Notes: generated by a model not told the origin, from the letters alone. Numbered from the stretch's first letter, positions 28,043 through 38,193 are shown. The stretch: 64,000 nucleotides of DNA from an uncultured Rhodospirillaceae bacterium (GCA_943787205.1 CALSLN010000011.1:1-64000), one strand, 5' to 3'. Translations and numbers: made by a program.

Positions 28043-29199
28043 CTAAACATGGCCCATATCCCTATGAGTAACAGAATAGGGATGTTTTTCAGGAGTGGAC
28101 CAAAAGGGTCCAGCCAGAGCTGTGGGTGCGCGATCGATAAAACGATGGTGTAGACGAGGACTGTTAAGAGTTGCAGTCCGGTCAGTAGTCCGGTGCGTAA
28201 GGGTGTTAAAAGAACAAGACCCAACAGGACATTCCATCCAGAGGTAATCCACGCCACCAATCGAGGATCAGTTGCGCTCAATCCGAAGACTGTGACGACG
28301 TCCTCTGCGGCGGGCATACCAAAAGCGAACCCTAAAAGCCCAGATGCGATCCAAGACAAAAACAACACTGTGGTGATGACCGGTGCCAGCAAAGCAAACC
28401 GTGCCGCTCGTCGATCCCCGGTGTTGGCGGGACGGGCGATTAGCACGTCGTCCATAGACCGAGCTGCTGGTGCGAACAGACCTCTGAAGGGTTGTGTGGT
28501 AGTGGCTTCAGATGTCTGTATCTGAGCGATGCCCATTCCGGTTAAGAACCAGCTTGGAAGAGAGACCGTGGTGTCTCGTGGCACATCAAGCCAGCGTCGG
28601 AGTTTGAGCAGAATCTCCTTTAGTGTCAGAGTTTCTGGACCAACCGGCTCAATGACTTTGCGGCTGAACGAAGAGGCCTCGCATAGTTCACAAATAATGC
28701 CGACCACATCGCCTATGTATATTGGTTGAAATTTCTGTTGGCCATCGCCGGGCAGAAGTATGGCGCCAGGAAAAGCAGCCATGCTGTGCAGCGATGAGCT
28801 CCCTCCGAAAAAGCCGCGTGCATAGACAAGACTTGGACGTACGATCACCCAGTCCAAGTCTGACTCCGTCAAAGCTTCGTTGTCTTGTTGTGCATCAGAA
28901 ATTTGGAGAAACCGGGTGACATTCAATTTACTGCACGCTTCAAAAAGCGCTGGCGGTGCAGATTGTGTGTTATCGCAATTTATAACCGCGTCGACACCGT
29001 CCAAAATAGGTGTCCAGCTCTCAGCTTTTTGCATTTTCGTGAGGTCGGCTTTAACGGACTCGAACCGTGATTGCCCATCAAGGGATGAAGGCGCTTTCCC
29101 GCGGTGCACACCCACAACGGTATGGCGGCGTTCGAGTAGAGTGGCGACAACATGCCGTCCGATAAAACCGGTGGCACCAACAACAACAAATTTGGCCAT
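28030..29199 (-). CDS. SDR (NmrA-like) - DoxX-like membrane fusion protein
   Basis: A 389-residue protein. The N-terminal 230 residues form an extended/atypical short-chain dehydrogenase domain (VVGATGFIGRHVVATLLERR, DLDWVIVRPSLVYARGFFGG, PIYIGDVVGIICEL). The C-terminal about 120 residues contain four hydrophobic segments (FALLAPVITTVLFLSWIASG, WNVLLGLVLLTPLRTGLL, LQLLTVLVYTIVLSIA, NIPILLLIGIWAMF) resembling DoxX-like domains. This two-part architecture occurs in proteobacterial SDR-DoxX proteins of undefined function. It lies 18 bp after hemW on the same strand and may be the tail of the rph-rdgB-hemW operon. Confidence 0.85.
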   Translation of the reverse strand: MAKFVVVGATGFIGRHVVATLLERRHTVVGVHRGKAPSSLDGQSRFESVKADLTKMQKAESWTPILDGVDAVINCDNTQSAPPALFEACSKLNVTRFLQISDAQQDNEALTESDLDWVIVRPSLVYARGFFGGSSSLHSMAAFPGAILLPGDGQQKFQPIYIGDVVGIICELCEASSFSRKVIEPVGPETLTLKEILLKLRRWLDVPRDTTVSLPSWFLTGMGIAQIQTSEATTTQPFRGLFAPAARSMDDVLIARPANTGDRRAARFALLAPVITTVLFLSWIASGLLGFAFGMPAAEDVVTVFGLSATDPRLVAWITSGWNVLLGLVLLTPLRTGLLTGLQLLTVLVYTIVLSIAHPQLWLDPFGPLLKNIPILLLIGIWAMFRSRR

Positions 29200-29217
29200 A
29201 TGTTTTTCTAGACCTGT

Positions 29218-30390
29218 CTATCGAAGGACAGCTTGGACAATTCCGTTTAGAACAAGACGTCCGCGCGATGTGGTTTGTACCTTATCAGACGTAATATTGA
29301 TAAGCCCCTCGATTTCTAGGCTGGCCAAATTTTCTTGCGATACAATGTCATACCGCGACAAACCCGTGAGCGCCTCTAATCGGTTGAGGTCGAGCCCTTG
29401 GGTCAGGCGCATCGACAACATCACAAGCTCTTCACCCCGTTGTTGCGCAGTAAGGACCGTTTCGCTTTGACTGCCGTGCTCGTCCTGTGCGACTCGTTTC
29501 AGCCATTGTGCGGGGGGTTTAAGGCGTTGGGTTGCGAGCATAGTCTCGCCCTGTCGAATCCGTCCGTGAGCCCCTGGCCCGATTCCCGCATAGGCGCCAC
29601 CTTGCCAGACGTGAACATTGTGACGGCAAGCATCGTTTTCTCTCGCGTGATTCGATACTTCGTAAGAGGGGAGACCCGCAGCGATCAGAATGTCCTGTGT
29701 TAGGTCAAAAAGATCTGATCCACCGTCCTCATCAGGCAGAATAAAGACCCCTCGGTCATGATCTTTTTTGAACGGGGTGTGCTCTTCGATCGTTAATTGG
29801 TAACAAGACAAATGGCCACCGTCAGCGCTGCTCAAAAGCTCAAGCGCGTCTGACAACTCACTCTCCCATTGCGCGGCAGTTTGATCAGGGCGCGCGTATA
29901 TGAGGTCGAAGGATAAGCGGTCAAAGGCCTGCCCTGCTTCTTTGACCGCCGCGCGTGCTTCAGCAGCAGAGTGGCGCCGGCCTAGAAATTTTAATTGATC
30001 GTCATCTAGGCTTTGTACGCCGAGAGATAGGCGGTTCACCCCTGCGGCATGGAAAGCTGAGAAGCGTTCTAAATCTACTGTGCCCGGATTAGCCTCAAGG
30101 GTGACTTCTAAATCGTCGATAGGTGTCCAATGTATCTTTGCTGCATCGATCACAGCCTTCGTTGTTGCTGCATCCATGAGAGATGGTGTGCCGCCGCCAA
30201 AGAAAATGGATTGAAGAGTTGCGTCAGGATTGCGAGCTGCTTCGAACGCGAGTTCTTTCAAAAGCGCATCGCGCCATACACCGTGATCAACATGGTCAAC
30301 GACGTGGCTATTAAAATCACAATAGGGACATTTTGAGACACAGAATGGCCAATGGACATAAAGCGCGAGATCGGTTTTTGATGTGGTCAT
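29218..30390 (-). CDS. hemW: Radical SAM heme chaperone HemW
   Basis: A protein of about 390 residues. The radical SAM cluster motif is [10 protein letters not shown] (CxxxCxxC). [30 protein letters not shown] and [14 protein letters not shown] are typical of the HemW/HemN-like family, and the C-terminal HemN domain is present. HemW hands heme to respiratory proteins; it is not the true HemN oxidase, which has a further cysteine. ATG 30390 overlaps the rdgB stop (ATGA), so it is preferred over ATG 30399. Confidence 0.93.
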   Translation of the reverse strand: MTTSKTDLALYVHWPFCVSKCPYCDFNSHVVDHVDHGVWRDALLKELAFEAARNPDATLQSIFFGGGTPSLMDAATTKAVIDAAKIHWTPIDDLEVTLEANPGTVDLERFSAFHAAGVNRLSLGVQSLDDDQLKFLGRRHSAAEARAAVKEAGQAFDRLSFDLIYARPDQTAAQWESELSDALELLSSADGGHLSCYQLTIEEHTPFKKDHDRGVFILPDEDGGSDLFDLTQDILIAAGLPSYEVSNHARENDACRHNVHVWQGGAYAGIGPGAHGRIRQGETMLATQRLKPPAQWLKRVAQDEHGSQSETVLTAQQRGEELVMLSMRLTQGLDLNRLEALTGLSRYDIVSQENLASLEIEGLINITSDKVQTTSRGRLVLNGIVQAVLR

Positions 30391-30986
30391 ACGAAACAAG
30401 CAGCGACCAATTTTGTGAAGGCGTCAGCCCGGTGACTCATGCTGTGTTTTTTGGCTGGGTTCATTTCGGCGAATGTGATATCGAAGCCGTCAGGGATAAA
30501 AATCGGATCGTAGCCAAACCCCTTATCGCCGCGCTGAGGAAACGAGAGTGTTCCAGACACCGTGCCTTCGAACGTTTCGCAATGGCCATCTGGCCAGGCA
30601 AGCGTCAGGGCACACACAAATTTTGCAGACTTATCTATTGCGTCACCGATTTCCGTTTCGATTTTGCGCATAGCCATATCGAAATCTTTTTCGGGGCCAG
30701 CCCACCGAGCAGAATAAATTCCTGGTGCCCCGTTTAAGGCAGCCACAGCCAATCCAGAATCATCTGCCAATGCGACTGCGTTTGCAGCGCGCGCGGCCGC
30801 CAACGCTTTCAGTTCCGCATTGGCGATAAACGTCGTACCTGTTTCCTCTGGTTCAGGAAGATCAAGTTCGTCAGCAGAAATAACCTCAGCGCTAAAGGGT
30901 GCCAGTAGATCGTTGATTTCACGCACCTTGCCGGCATTGTGGCTGGCAACGATAAGGCGGCCGCCTTCGAAATGTCGGTGGCTCAT
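30387..30986 (-). CDS. rdgB: RdgB/HAM1 family non-canonical purine NTP pyrophosphatase
   Basis: A 199-residue enzyme removing dITP, XTP and related nucleotides. The N-terminal substrate motif is [38 protein letters not shown] and [12 protein letters not shown] are diagnostic, and the C-terminal MSHRADAF is intact. It lies 15 bp after rph on the minus strand and is translationally coupled to hemW, forming the rph-rdgB-hemW operon common in alphaproteobacteria. Confidence 0.96.
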   Translation of the reverse strand: MSHRHFEGGRLIVASHNAGKVREINDLLAPFSAEVISADELDLPEPEETGTTFIANAELKALAAARAANAVALADDSGLAVAALNGAPGIYSARWAGPEKDFDMAMRKIETEIGDAIDKSAKFVCALTLAWPDGHCETFEGTVSGTLSFPQRGDKGFGYDPIFIPDGFDITFAEMNPAKKHSMSHRADAFTKLVAACFV

Positions 30987-31001
30987 AGTTTCAACCTGGG
31001 T

Positions 31002-31733
31002 TTAGGCGTTTGCTGTTAATGCATCGAGGGCGGCTTGCTGCATCCTGACAAGGTCAGCGCAACCGGCTTGCGCAAGGTCAAGGAGCCCCTGAAATTCTTC
31101 AGCTGTAAACGGGTCTTCTTCTGCAGTTCCTTGAATCTCAACAATTTTGCCAGAGCCTGTGAGCACGAAGTTGGCGTCCGCCTGGGCGTTTGAATCTTCT
31201 GCGTAATCTAGATCTAGAACGGGCGTGCCTTTATAGAGTCCGCAGGATATGGCGGCGACTGGCTCTGAGAAGGGCATCTCGGTCATCACACCTAAATCAA
31301 TCATCCTAGTGAAGGCCTGGTGCAAAGCGAGGTAGGCGCCGGTAATGGAAGCTGTTCTGGTTCCGCCATCAGCTTGAAGAACGTCGCAATCAATTCGGAC
31401 TTGGACTTCACCAAATCCGTCCATGCGTGTGACAGATCGCAAGGCACGGCCAATCAGTCTCTGAATTTCTTGTGTTCGGCCAGTTTGGCGCCCTTTAGCT
31501 GCTTCTCGGGCCATCCGGGTGTTGGTCGCACGCGGCAGCATGCCGTATTCCGCAGTAATCCAGCCTTTTCCAGTGCCCCTCATCCATCCGGGTACATTTT
31601 CTTCTACGCTTGCGGCGCAGAGAACATGGGTATCGCCGAATTTTACGAGGCAAGATCCTTCAGCATGTTTGGCAAAGCCAAGCTCGAAAGATACAGGTCT
31701 CAGATCAGTAGGCGCGCGGCCGGAAGGGCGCAT
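31002..31733 (-). CDS. rph: Ribonuclease PH
   Basis: A 243-residue phosphate-dependent 3'-5' exoribonuclease that trims tRNA 3' ends. [20 protein letters not shown] at the N-terminus, [32 protein letters not shown] and [20 protein letters not shown] are characteristic. The length is normal. It is divergent from hrcA with a 160-bp intergenic region carrying both promoters. Confidence 0.96.
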   Translation of the reverse strand: MRPSGRAPTDLRPVSFELGFAKHAEGSCLVKFGDTHVLCAASVEENVPGWMRGTGKGWITAEYGMLPRATNTRMAREAAKGRQTGRTQEIQRLIGRALRSVTRMDGFGEVQVRIDCDVLQADGGTRTASITGAYLALHQAFTRMIDLGVMTEMPFSEPVAAISCGLYKGTPVLDLDYAEDSNAQADANFVLTGSGKIVEIQGTAEEDPFTAEEFQGLLDLAQAGCADLVRMQQAALDALTANA

Positions 31734-31895
31734 AAACAGTCTCCTTTTGGGCGCCGATCATCCGGCACGGGTCTCCATACCCGGTCCAAGGCCCTCCGAA
31801 CAAGCCTTATGACTTGAGCTAGCAATTTGCCGGAACCCAGAAAGATCTGTGCCCATTCATTGACGGGTGCACGCCCCTTCACTACATAGCCCGAC

Positions 31896-32981
31896 ATGAC
31901 CACAGATCATGTCCATCATCGCAGTCCCGGTGCGGACCCCGTCGTTGAGCTCAATGAGCGGTCGCGCGAGGTCTTTCGCCAGATTGTTGACGCATACGTA
32001 GAAACCGGCGAGCCCATCGGTTCGCGGACGATTGCGCGCAAATTGGATGGCAATTTGTCTCCGGCAACAATTCGTAATGTCATGTCTGACCTAGAGCTTG
32101 CGGGCTTACTTTTTGCGCCCCATACGTCATCTGGACGGCTGCCTACGGAAGCGGGAATGAGACTGTTTGTGGCCGGATTGCTCCAGGTTGGTGGGCTTGA
32201 TTCAAGTGAACGACAAGAAATTGAGGCTCAGTGCGCAGCGGCGGGCAGAACCGTGCAAGAGGTTCTTGAAGGGGCGTCAACAACACTGTCTGGGCTGACC
32301 AGCCAGGCGGGTCTTGTTATGGCACCGAAATCAGAAGATGCCCTTAAACACATAGAATTTGTCAGTCTTGGGCCGGGCCGTGCTTTGGTTGTTATGGTTT
32401 CAGAATCTGGGTTAGTCGAAAACAGGGTGATTGAAGTGCCCGATGGGCTTCCCCCCTCCGCGCTTATTGAAGCGGGCAATTACCTTTCCGCACGACTGCG
32501 GGGCCAAACGCTTGGCGAAGCGAAGGGCGGCATTCTGACAGAACTTGAACAGCGCAGAGCGCAGCTTGATGAGATCACAACCCGCCTGGTCGCTGATGGA
32601 CTTGCGACTTGGTCGGGCGATCAATCTGCTGGCAGTTCGTTGATCATTCGGGGTCAGGCCAATCTTCTGAATGATGTGACAGCGCTAGAGGATCTTGAGC
32701 GCGTCCGCCATCTTTTCGAAGTCCTAGAAACGCGTGAACAAATGATCCGCCTGGTCGACCTCGTTGGCGATGCAGAAGGCGTACAGATTTTTATTGGTGC
32801 TCAAAACGAACTCTTCAATTTGGCAGGCTGTTCAATGGTCGTCGCACCATTTAAGAACGGCAGAGAACAAATTGTCGGCGCTGTTGGTGTCATTGGCCCA
32901 ACGCGCATTAACTATGCCCGAATCATTCCGATGGTGGATTACACGGCGAAAGTCGTGGGTCGCATGCTCGCACAAACGTAA
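31896..32981 (+). CDS. hrcA: Heat-inducible transcription repressor HrcA
   Basis: A 361-residue repressor that binds CIRCE operators. It has an N-terminal winged helix (RSREVFRQIVDAYVETGEPI, GNLSPATIRNVMSDLELAGL, HTSSGRLPTEAGMRLFV), a GAF-like dimerisation core, and a C-terminal segment with VVAPFKNGREQIVGAVGVIG and the terminal NYARIIPMVDYTAKVVGRML. No CIRCE inverted repeat (TTAGCACTC-N9-GAGTGCTAA) is visible upstream of hrcA or dnaK, so its target (often groESL) probably lies outside this window. grpE follows 25 bp downstream. Confidence 0.96.
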   Translation: MTTDHVHHRSPGADPVVELNERSREVFRQIVDAYVETGEPIGSRTIARKLDGNLSPATIRNVMSDLELAGLLFAPHTSSGRLPTEAGMRLFVAGLLQVGGLDSSERQEIEAQCAAAGRTVQEVLEGASTTLSGLTSQAGLVMAPKSEDALKHIEFVSLGPGRALVVMVSESGLVENRVIEVPDGLPPSALIEAGNYLSARLRGQTLGEAKGGILTELEQRRAQLDEITTRLVADGLATWSGDQSAGSSLIIRGQANLLNDVTALEDLERVRHLFEVLETREQMIRLVDLVGDAEGVQIFIGAQNELFNLAGCSMVVAPFKNGREQIVGAVGVIGPTRINYARIIPMVDYTAKVVGRMLAQT

Positions 32982-33006
32982 ACAAGAAAATACAGGACAA
33001 ACCAGT

Positions 33007-33696
33007 ATGTCAGACACTGATCCAAAACCTGAAGTATCAGACACCGAAAACGAAGAAATTCAGCCAGAGATGGCGGCAGATGCAATGCCTTCGAGCGATG
33101 CACCAGAAGCCGAGGCTTCTCAAGCTGAGGCGGTTGAAGCCGAAATCGCGCCACCGACGCCTGAAGAACGGGTTGTGCAATTAGAAGCAGCATTGGCCGA
33201 TGCGCATAGAAACCGCCTTCTTGCTCTTGCTGAGGCTGAGAATGCCGGTAAGCGCGCGGACAAGAGAATTTCTGATAACGCAAAATATGCGACATCAAAT
33301 ATCTGCAAAGCGATCTTGCAGGTCGCCGATAATCTCGACCGTGCTTTGTTGGCAGCGCCTGAAAATCTGCGTGTAGACAATGATCTCGTGAAAAACCTGG
33401 CAGTCGGTGTTGAAATGACAGGCAAAGAGCTCAGCACGGTTCTGGAAAACCAGGGCGTTAAGAAGTTCGTGTCTCTTGACCAACCTTTTGATGCGAACCT
33501 TCACCAAGCCATGCAGGAAGTCGAGCGCACAGATGTGCCATCTGGCACTGTCGTTCAGGTCATGCAAGAAGGTTATATGATGGCGGAACGCCTGCTTCGG
33601 CCAGCGATGGTTCTTGTTGCTAAAGGTGGGCCAAAACGTGAAGCACCGGCAGTGGCTGAAACGGACGGAGACTCTGGCGTCGATACGTCGGTTTAG
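33007..33696 (+). CDS. grpE: Nucleotide exchange factor GrpE
   Basis: A 229-residue DnaK co-chaperone. The acidic, low-complexity N-terminus (about 55 residues) is followed by the long coiled-coil helix (RVVQLEAALADAHRNRLLAL, AEAENAGKRADKRISD) and the beta-domain (VSLDQPFDANLHQAMQEVER, GTVVQVMQEGYMMAERLLRP). ATG 33007 after CAGGACA is chosen; the longer open frame upstream overlaps hrcA and is not family-like. As in most alphaproteobacteria it forms hrcA-grpE, separated from dnaK-dnaJ. Confidence 0.96.
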   Translation: MSDTDPKPEVSDTENEEIQPEMAADAMPSSDAPEAEASQAEAVEAEIAPPTPEERVVQLEAALADAHRNRLLALAEAENAGKRADKRISDNAKYATSNICKAILQVADNLDRALLAAPENLRVDNDLVKNLAVGVEMTGKELSTVLENQGVKKFVSLDQPFDANLHQAMQEVERTDVPSGTVVQVMQEGYMMAERLLRPAMVLVAKGGPKREAPAVAETDGDSGVDTSV

Positions 33697-33817
33697 CGCA
33701 CGTCGGCTAAAGCCCAAACGCCTGTGATCACATTGTGGAGGACCGGCGTCTGGTCTGCTTGAACTGACGTCGGGGCCGTGCGACGACTCTTATCCTGTAT
33801 TGGATAGGAGAAACGGT

Positions 33818-35074
33818 ATGCGTGTTGTGCAGAGATCAATCATTGGCGGGTTTGTTGCCCTATGCGGTTTATCGATGACGGTCGGTGCTGCACCTCTGGA
33901 TCAAACTGTTGGCCAGAAATTGCGCATCAATCTAGACAGGCTCGCGAAACCAAATCCAGACACTGAACGCCGTCCGCGTGAGATGAATTTCTCGCGTCCC
34001 CGTCCTCGCACGGCCGATGATATTCCAAACGTTCCTGAGGGGTTTTCAATCGGCCTATTTGCTGAAGGCCTTGAGCATGCTCGGAACATGGTCGTTGCGC
34101 CCAATGGCGATGTATTTATTGCTGAACCGAACGCCGGGCGCATTACCATTATGCGTGATTCAGATAGCGATGGCGTGGCCGACGACGTGTTCACCTACAT
34201 CGACAACTTAAACATGCCCCACGGCATTGCGTTTATCGATGGCGCGGTTCTGATTGGGGACAAAGTTGGCGTCCATAAATATCCCTACAGTGATGATGGA
34301 AAAGTCACGCCCTCTTCAAGTGTTCTGCTGACACCTCTTGGTGCCTTGGGTCCCCCAGATATGCGCTTTCATTGGGCACGCAACGTTGTTGTGCATCCTG
34401 ATGGATCAAAATTTTATGTGGGTGTTGGGTCCGCCAGCAATATCGGAGAAAACCCCCTACCCCATGCGACCATACAAGAGTTCCCCATTGAAGGGGGCGT
34501 CGGCCGTACCTTTGCATCGGGAATGCGTGTCCCGACGGGAGTCTTATTTTATCCAGGTACGGTAGACCTCTATACCGTCGTCAACGAGCGAGATCGCCAA
34601 GGTGACGAGTTGGTCCCCGATTATTTTACGCGCGTTCCGGAAGGCGCATTCTTCGGCTGGCCGTACAGTTATATGGGATCAAATCCGCAGTTCGGGTTCG
34701 CGGACAAGCGCCCTGATTTGGTCGCGAAAGCAATTAAGCCGGATGTCCCGTTTCTGTCTCATTCGGCACCGATCAGTTTTGCGTTCTATACGGCAGAGCA
34801 GTTTCCTGAAAAATATCGTGGTGGTGCGTTCGTCACGCTTCATGGATCGTGGAATGCCAACCAACCTCGCGGGTACACGGTTGTTTATGCGCCGTTTAAG
34901 AATGGTAAGCCAAATGGCGACTATGAAGTTTTCGCTACAGGGTTTTGGAATGGAGATTCAGAAAACAGTCAGGTCTGGGGGCGGCCAGCGGGAATTGTGA
35001 CTTTGCCTGATGGCAGTCTTTTGTTGTCTGATGACGTCGGGCAAACGGTTTGGAGAATCACCTATGAGGGTTAG
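33818..35074 (+). CDS. Secreted sorbosone dehydrogenase-like PQQ/beta-propeller protein (first copy)
   Basis: A 418-residue exported protein. A signal peptide (SIIGGFVALCGLSMTVGA) is followed by a six-bladed propeller of the glucose/sorbosone dehydrogenase fold: FSIGLFAEGLEHARNMVVAP, NMPHGIAFIDG, NVVVHPDGSKFYVGVGS, FFGWPYSYMGSNP, GGAFVTLHGSWNANQPRGY. A DSDSDGVADD stretch resembles a calcium-binding loop. PQQ binding is known for relatives but cannot be proven here. A strong AGGAG ribosome site precedes ATG 33818. Its stop overlaps the start of the second copy by 11 bp. The actual substrate is unknown. Confidence 0.85.
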   Translation: MRVVQRSIIGGFVALCGLSMTVGAAPLDQTVGQKLRINLDRLAKPNPDTERRPREMNFSRPRPRTADDIPNVPEGFSIGLFAEGLEHARNMVVAPNGDVFIAEPNAGRITIMRDSDSDGVADDVFTYIDNLNMPHGIAFIDGAVLIGDKVGVHKYPYSDDGKVTPSSSVLLTPLGALGPPDMRFHWARNVVVHPDGSKFYVGVGSASNIGENPLPHATIQEFPIEGGVGRTFASGMRVPTGVLFYPGTVDLYTVVNERDRQGDELVPDYFTRVPEGAFFGWPYSYMGSNPQFGFADKRPDLVAKAIKPDVPFLSHSAPISFAFYTAEQFPEKYRGGAFVTLHGSWNANQPRGYTVVYAPFKNGKPNGDYEVFATGFWNGDSENSQVWGRPAGIVTLPDGSLLLSDDVGQTVWRITYEG

Positions 35075-36305
35075 CGGTTTCAGCATCGTTGTCGGTGCAT
35101 TTTTTCTGATATCTAACGCCAGCGTGGCGCAAGAATTATTCGAGCAAGAACCTGGGACTGTTATATCAATCGATGCGGCGGCTTTACCCCAACCTTATAC
35201 ACCACCTAGCCCTGCCAACCCCCCACGTACGATTCCGAAACCCGCTCGTGCAATGCCGATAGTTATGCCGGGTTTCTCCGTTAACGAGTTCGCGCGGGGT
35301 CTTAAGAATGCGCGTAATTTAAAGACTGCACCTGACGGTACAGTATTTTTAAGTGAGCCGCGCATCGGCCAAATAACCTTGCTACGTGATTCCGACGGTG
35401 ATGGCCGCGCTGAGACAATCACGGCCTACGCCAATGGTTTTCGGAATCCTCACGGTATCGCCATTGGTGACGGTTTCATCTTAGTCGGTGACCTCAATGG
35501 CGTTTGGCGACTTCCCTATAAGTCGGGAGACACAAAAGCGAAAGCGGATGCAGTTAAGGTCACCTCACGCCGGGCGCTTGGCGACCCAGGAGGCCACTCC
35601 ACCCGTAATGTTGTTTTGCATCCAGATGGGTCGCGTTTTTATGTCGCGATTGGGAGTCGGGGTAATATCGCTGAGGAACCCATTCCGCGCGCGACCATTC
35701 AAGAGTTTCTAATCGATGGGTCGGGGCAACGAACCTTTGCGACAGGGTTACGGAATCCTGTTGGCACAGCATTCTATCCCGGCACGACGGACCTTTATAC
35801 GGTGGTAAACGAACGAGATGGTCTGCACGATGAGCTCGTGCCCGAGTACATGACAAAGGTTGTGGACGGTGGTTTTTATGGGTGGCCGTACAGTTACATT
35901 GGTTCTAACCCTCAACCGAATTTTTTTGATCGCAAACCCGAGTTGGTTGCGTCTGCCCTTGTTCCAGACACCTTATTTCGATCTCACTCCGCCCCCATTG
36001 GCCTAACGTTTTACACCGCTGATCAATTTCCGCCTTCATATCAAGGCGGCGCCTTCGTGACGTTGCATGGATCGTGGAACGCTGCCCAACCTCGTGGATA
36101 CAACGTCGTTTACGTTCCTTTTGAGAACGGAGCGCCTAAAAATGAGTACCAAATTTTTGCTTCTGGGTTCTGGGCCCGTGGCGAAGACCGTGCTCAAGTC
36201 TGGGGCCGCCCAAGTGGGATCACGGTTGCCGATGACGGCGCTCTTTTGATTGCTGATGACGTAAGTCAAACTGTCTGGCGCGTTACATACGACGGTGGTT
36301 CTTGA
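35064..36305 (+). CDS. Secreted sorbosone dehydrogenase-like PQQ/beta-propeller protein (second copy)
   Basis: A 413-residue paralogue of the preceding gene with shared segments VVNERD, GWPYSYIGSNPQ, GGAFVTLHGSWNAAQPRGY and QVWGRPSGI. The signal peptide is MRVSGFSIVVGAFFLISNAS with likely cleavage after VAQ. DSDGDGRAE resembles a calcium loop. A Pro-rich linker (QPYTPPSPANPPRTIPKPAR) precedes the propeller. It starts inside the end of the first copy and its stop TGA shares a base with the ASCH1 start, so the three are translationally coupled. The divergence between the copies suggests different substrates rather than a recent duplication. Confidence 0.85.
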   Translation: MRVSGFSIVVGAFFLISNASVAQELFEQEPGTVISIDAAALPQPYTPPSPANPPRTIPKPARAMPIVMPGFSVNEFARGLKNARNLKTAPDGTVFLSEPRIGQITLLRDSDGDGRAETITAYANGFRNPHGIAIGDGFILVGDLNGVWRLPYKSGDTKAKADAVKVTSRRALGDPGGHSTRNVVLHPDGSRFYVAIGSRGNIAEEPIPRATIQEFLIDGSGQRTFATGLRNPVGTAFYPGTTDLYTVVNERDGLHDELVPEYMTKVVDGGFYGWPYSYIGSNPQPNFFDRKPELVASALVPDTLFRSHSAPIGLTFYTADQFPPSYQGGAFVTLHGSWNAAQPRGYNVVYVPFENGAPKNEYQIFASGFWARGEDRAQVWGRPSGITVADDGALLIADDVSQTVWRVTYDGGS

Positions 36306-36776
36306 TGGAAAAAACTGCAGCAACTGACGCGTATTGGAACGCAGCCAAAGCCTCCAGTGCGTCAATTGGCGAGGATTATTGGGTTCGCCGCATCGGGGCC
36401 AACAAACCAGTCGTTGATAATATTCTTGCTCTTGTTCTTAGCGGCGAGAAGTGCGGCACATTTGGATTGAAACACCTATTGGACCGACAGCCCTGGCAAT
36501 GGCCCAACGATGGGCGGAGAGGCGGTTGTTGTTGATATGGACGGTGTTCCACACGCCATCGTCCGGACATTACAGCTAACGCCGGTTGCATATAAAGATA
36601 TCACCGAAGACCATTTAACCATTGAAGGTCCAGGAGCCCGCCAGCTTGATCGATGGCAAGAGATTCATTGGCCCTACTGGTCCGCATTGCTAGAGCCGCA
36701 TGGCCTCGAGCCAAGCGCCGACATGATCGTGATGGTTGAGCACTTTGAACTGATCTATTCGAAGACGTCGGCTTGA
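36305..36776 (+). pseudogene. ASCH-domain protein 1, frame broken by +1 indel
   Basis: Frame one runs from ATG 36305 (YWNAAKAS, then VDNILALVLSGEKCGTFGLK) to QPWQWP. Frame two continues MGGEAVVVDMDGVPHAIVRT and DRWQEIHWPYWSALLE to 36776. One extra C in CCC 36503-36505 explains the break; the joined protein has about 156 residues. The G-EK-GTF motif, the hydrophobic V-D--G-PHAIVRT strand and W-x-x-xHW are the ASCH fold signature. ASCH proteins bind RNA or act as amidohydrolases (YqfB removes the acetyl of N4-acetylcytidine). It is coupled to the second dehydrogenase-like gene. Confidence 0.72.
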
Positions 36777-36777
36777 A

Positions 36778-37642
36778 ATGATGCCAATACGGCGACTTGG
36801 GTCGGCCGACCGACCCTCAAGTCGATCTTTTTCTAAAGTCTCATCGCGCGTCATCTATGTTCTTGCGCACAAACATTCATCACGCTGGACTGCAAGATGG
36901 CGCAGAGCGCTATCACGGCCTCTATATGGGCGCGTTTGACGGAGACCGCCTGACTGATATTGCGGCCCATTTTTGGAATGGCCACATCATCCTTCAAGCG
37001 CCGACTTTGTCGTCAGAGATAGCGGTAGCTGTTGCACAAGAATCTGGCCGGAGCGTCATCGGCATTCTCGGCCCGTGGGCACAGGTCAAAGCAGCGGAGC
37101 ACCATGTTGATCTTGATCGCAATCGTTTGGGTAAGGTTGTTCCAGAATATTTGTACACACTGAATTTGGAGGCTCTTGAATTTCCGAAAGCTCTGTCACG
37201 TGGAGACGTACACCACCGTTTTGCCACGGTGTTAGACCTTCCAATTCTTGTGGCTTGGCGACGTGTTTATGACCGCATCACTATGGGTTTTCCTGATCAC
37301 GCAATCGATGACGTGCGTAACCGAGACATGTTGGCTGGGATGATCGAAGAGCAGTGCCTTTGGGTGCTTGAGCACAAGGGGGCGCTTGTCGCCGTTTCTG
37401 CGTTCAGTGCTGCGTTGCCCGACACCGTACAAGTCGGCGGTGTGTTTACGGATGACTCCCAGCGTGGCCAGGGATACGCGCGATCGCTGGTCGCTGGGAC
37501 ACTCAGGGATGCTCACCGAAGCGGTGTCGCGGATGCTATTTTGTTCACCGAAGCAGATAATTTCCCCGCACAACGTGCCTATGAATCCCTCGGTTTCGTT
37601 CGTGCCGGTGATTACGGTATGGTGGCCTTAGATCCAGCCTGA
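36778..37642 (+). CDS. GNAT family acetyltransferase, with probable frameshift near the start
   Basis: A protein of about 281-287 residues with a C-terminal GNAT domain: LWVLEHKGALVAVSAFSAAL, the acetyl-CoA loop VFTDDSQRGQGYARSLVAGTL and FTEADNFPAQRAYESLGFVR. The N-terminal half (ASSMFLRTNIHHAG, AHFWNGHIILQAP) resembles a second degenerate GNAT fold. The continuous frame begins only at TTG 36797. A better start is ATG 36778/36781 (MPIRRLGSAD) joined by dropping one base at about 36808-36813 to give the usual GNAT beginning. It lies directly after ASCH1 and before ASCH2. The substrate is unknown. Confidence 0.8.
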
Positions 37643-37686
37643 TGTGATGAATGGGTGCACAGAATTAAAATAAGGGGGAGATAGAA

Positions 37687-38112
37687 ATGACGCGTACTCT
37701 AGTAATTGGTGGTGGAGGCCCGGCTCTGCCTAGTGATTCTGACTTAGATGTTTTTTGGGCGGAAGCCTGCGCCGCTGTTCCTGAACTCGGTGCTGATCAT
37801 CAAGTGCGATCTCTCGGGATTGATGAAGAAACGACCGGTATGATTTTGGACTTTATTAATGCGAAGACGAAGATCGCCACGTTTAGTTTGCCGTGGGTTA
37901 TGGAGGCCGAAGGACATCCTGAAACGAAGCCGGGCACGCCTGTCATTTTGACAGGTTATGACGGTGCACCGCGCGCAGTAGTGCGCATCACAGACATACG
38001 CGGCACCACGTTCGGTGAGATCGGCCCCGCTGAGACAGGTCTTGATGGCCCGCCCGTTCAAGACCCTGAAGTTTGGTTCCGCTCCATCGTGACTATTGGA
38101 ACGGACTCTTAG
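37687..38112 (+). CDS. ASCH-domain protein 2
   Basis: A 141-residue intact cytosolic member of the trio. It contains DVFWAEACAAVPEL (matching FW/YW-x-x-A in the other two), TTGMILDFINAKTKIATFSL, GTPVILTGYDGAPRAVVRIT and a C-terminal GLDGPPVQDPEVWFRSI. The usual G-x-KTGTF loop is replaced by NAKTKIATF, so ligand binding may differ. The start is ATG 37687 after GGGGGAGATAGAA. It is 81 bp upstream of ASCH3, with no clear terminator between them. Confidence 0.75.
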   Translation: MTRTLVIGGGGPALPSDSDLDVFWAEACAAVPELGADHQVRSLGIDEETTGMILDFINAKTKIATFSLPWVMEAEGHPETKPGTPVILTGYDGAPRAVVRITDIRGTTFGEIGPAETGLDGPPVQDPEVWFRSIVTIGTDS

Positions 38113-38193
38113 AGAAGTATGGAAAGAGTTGTACCGACGATATGCCGGTCTTGGTTGAGCCGTTTGATGTCGTCTACTTTAAGGATTCTAAGG

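Noticed and set aside
36797-37642. TTG 36797 as the natural start of the GNAT gene
   Set aside because: It lacks a ribosome site and skips the typical GNAT beginning that an ATG 19 bp upstream provides in the neighbouring frame; kept only as an alternative.
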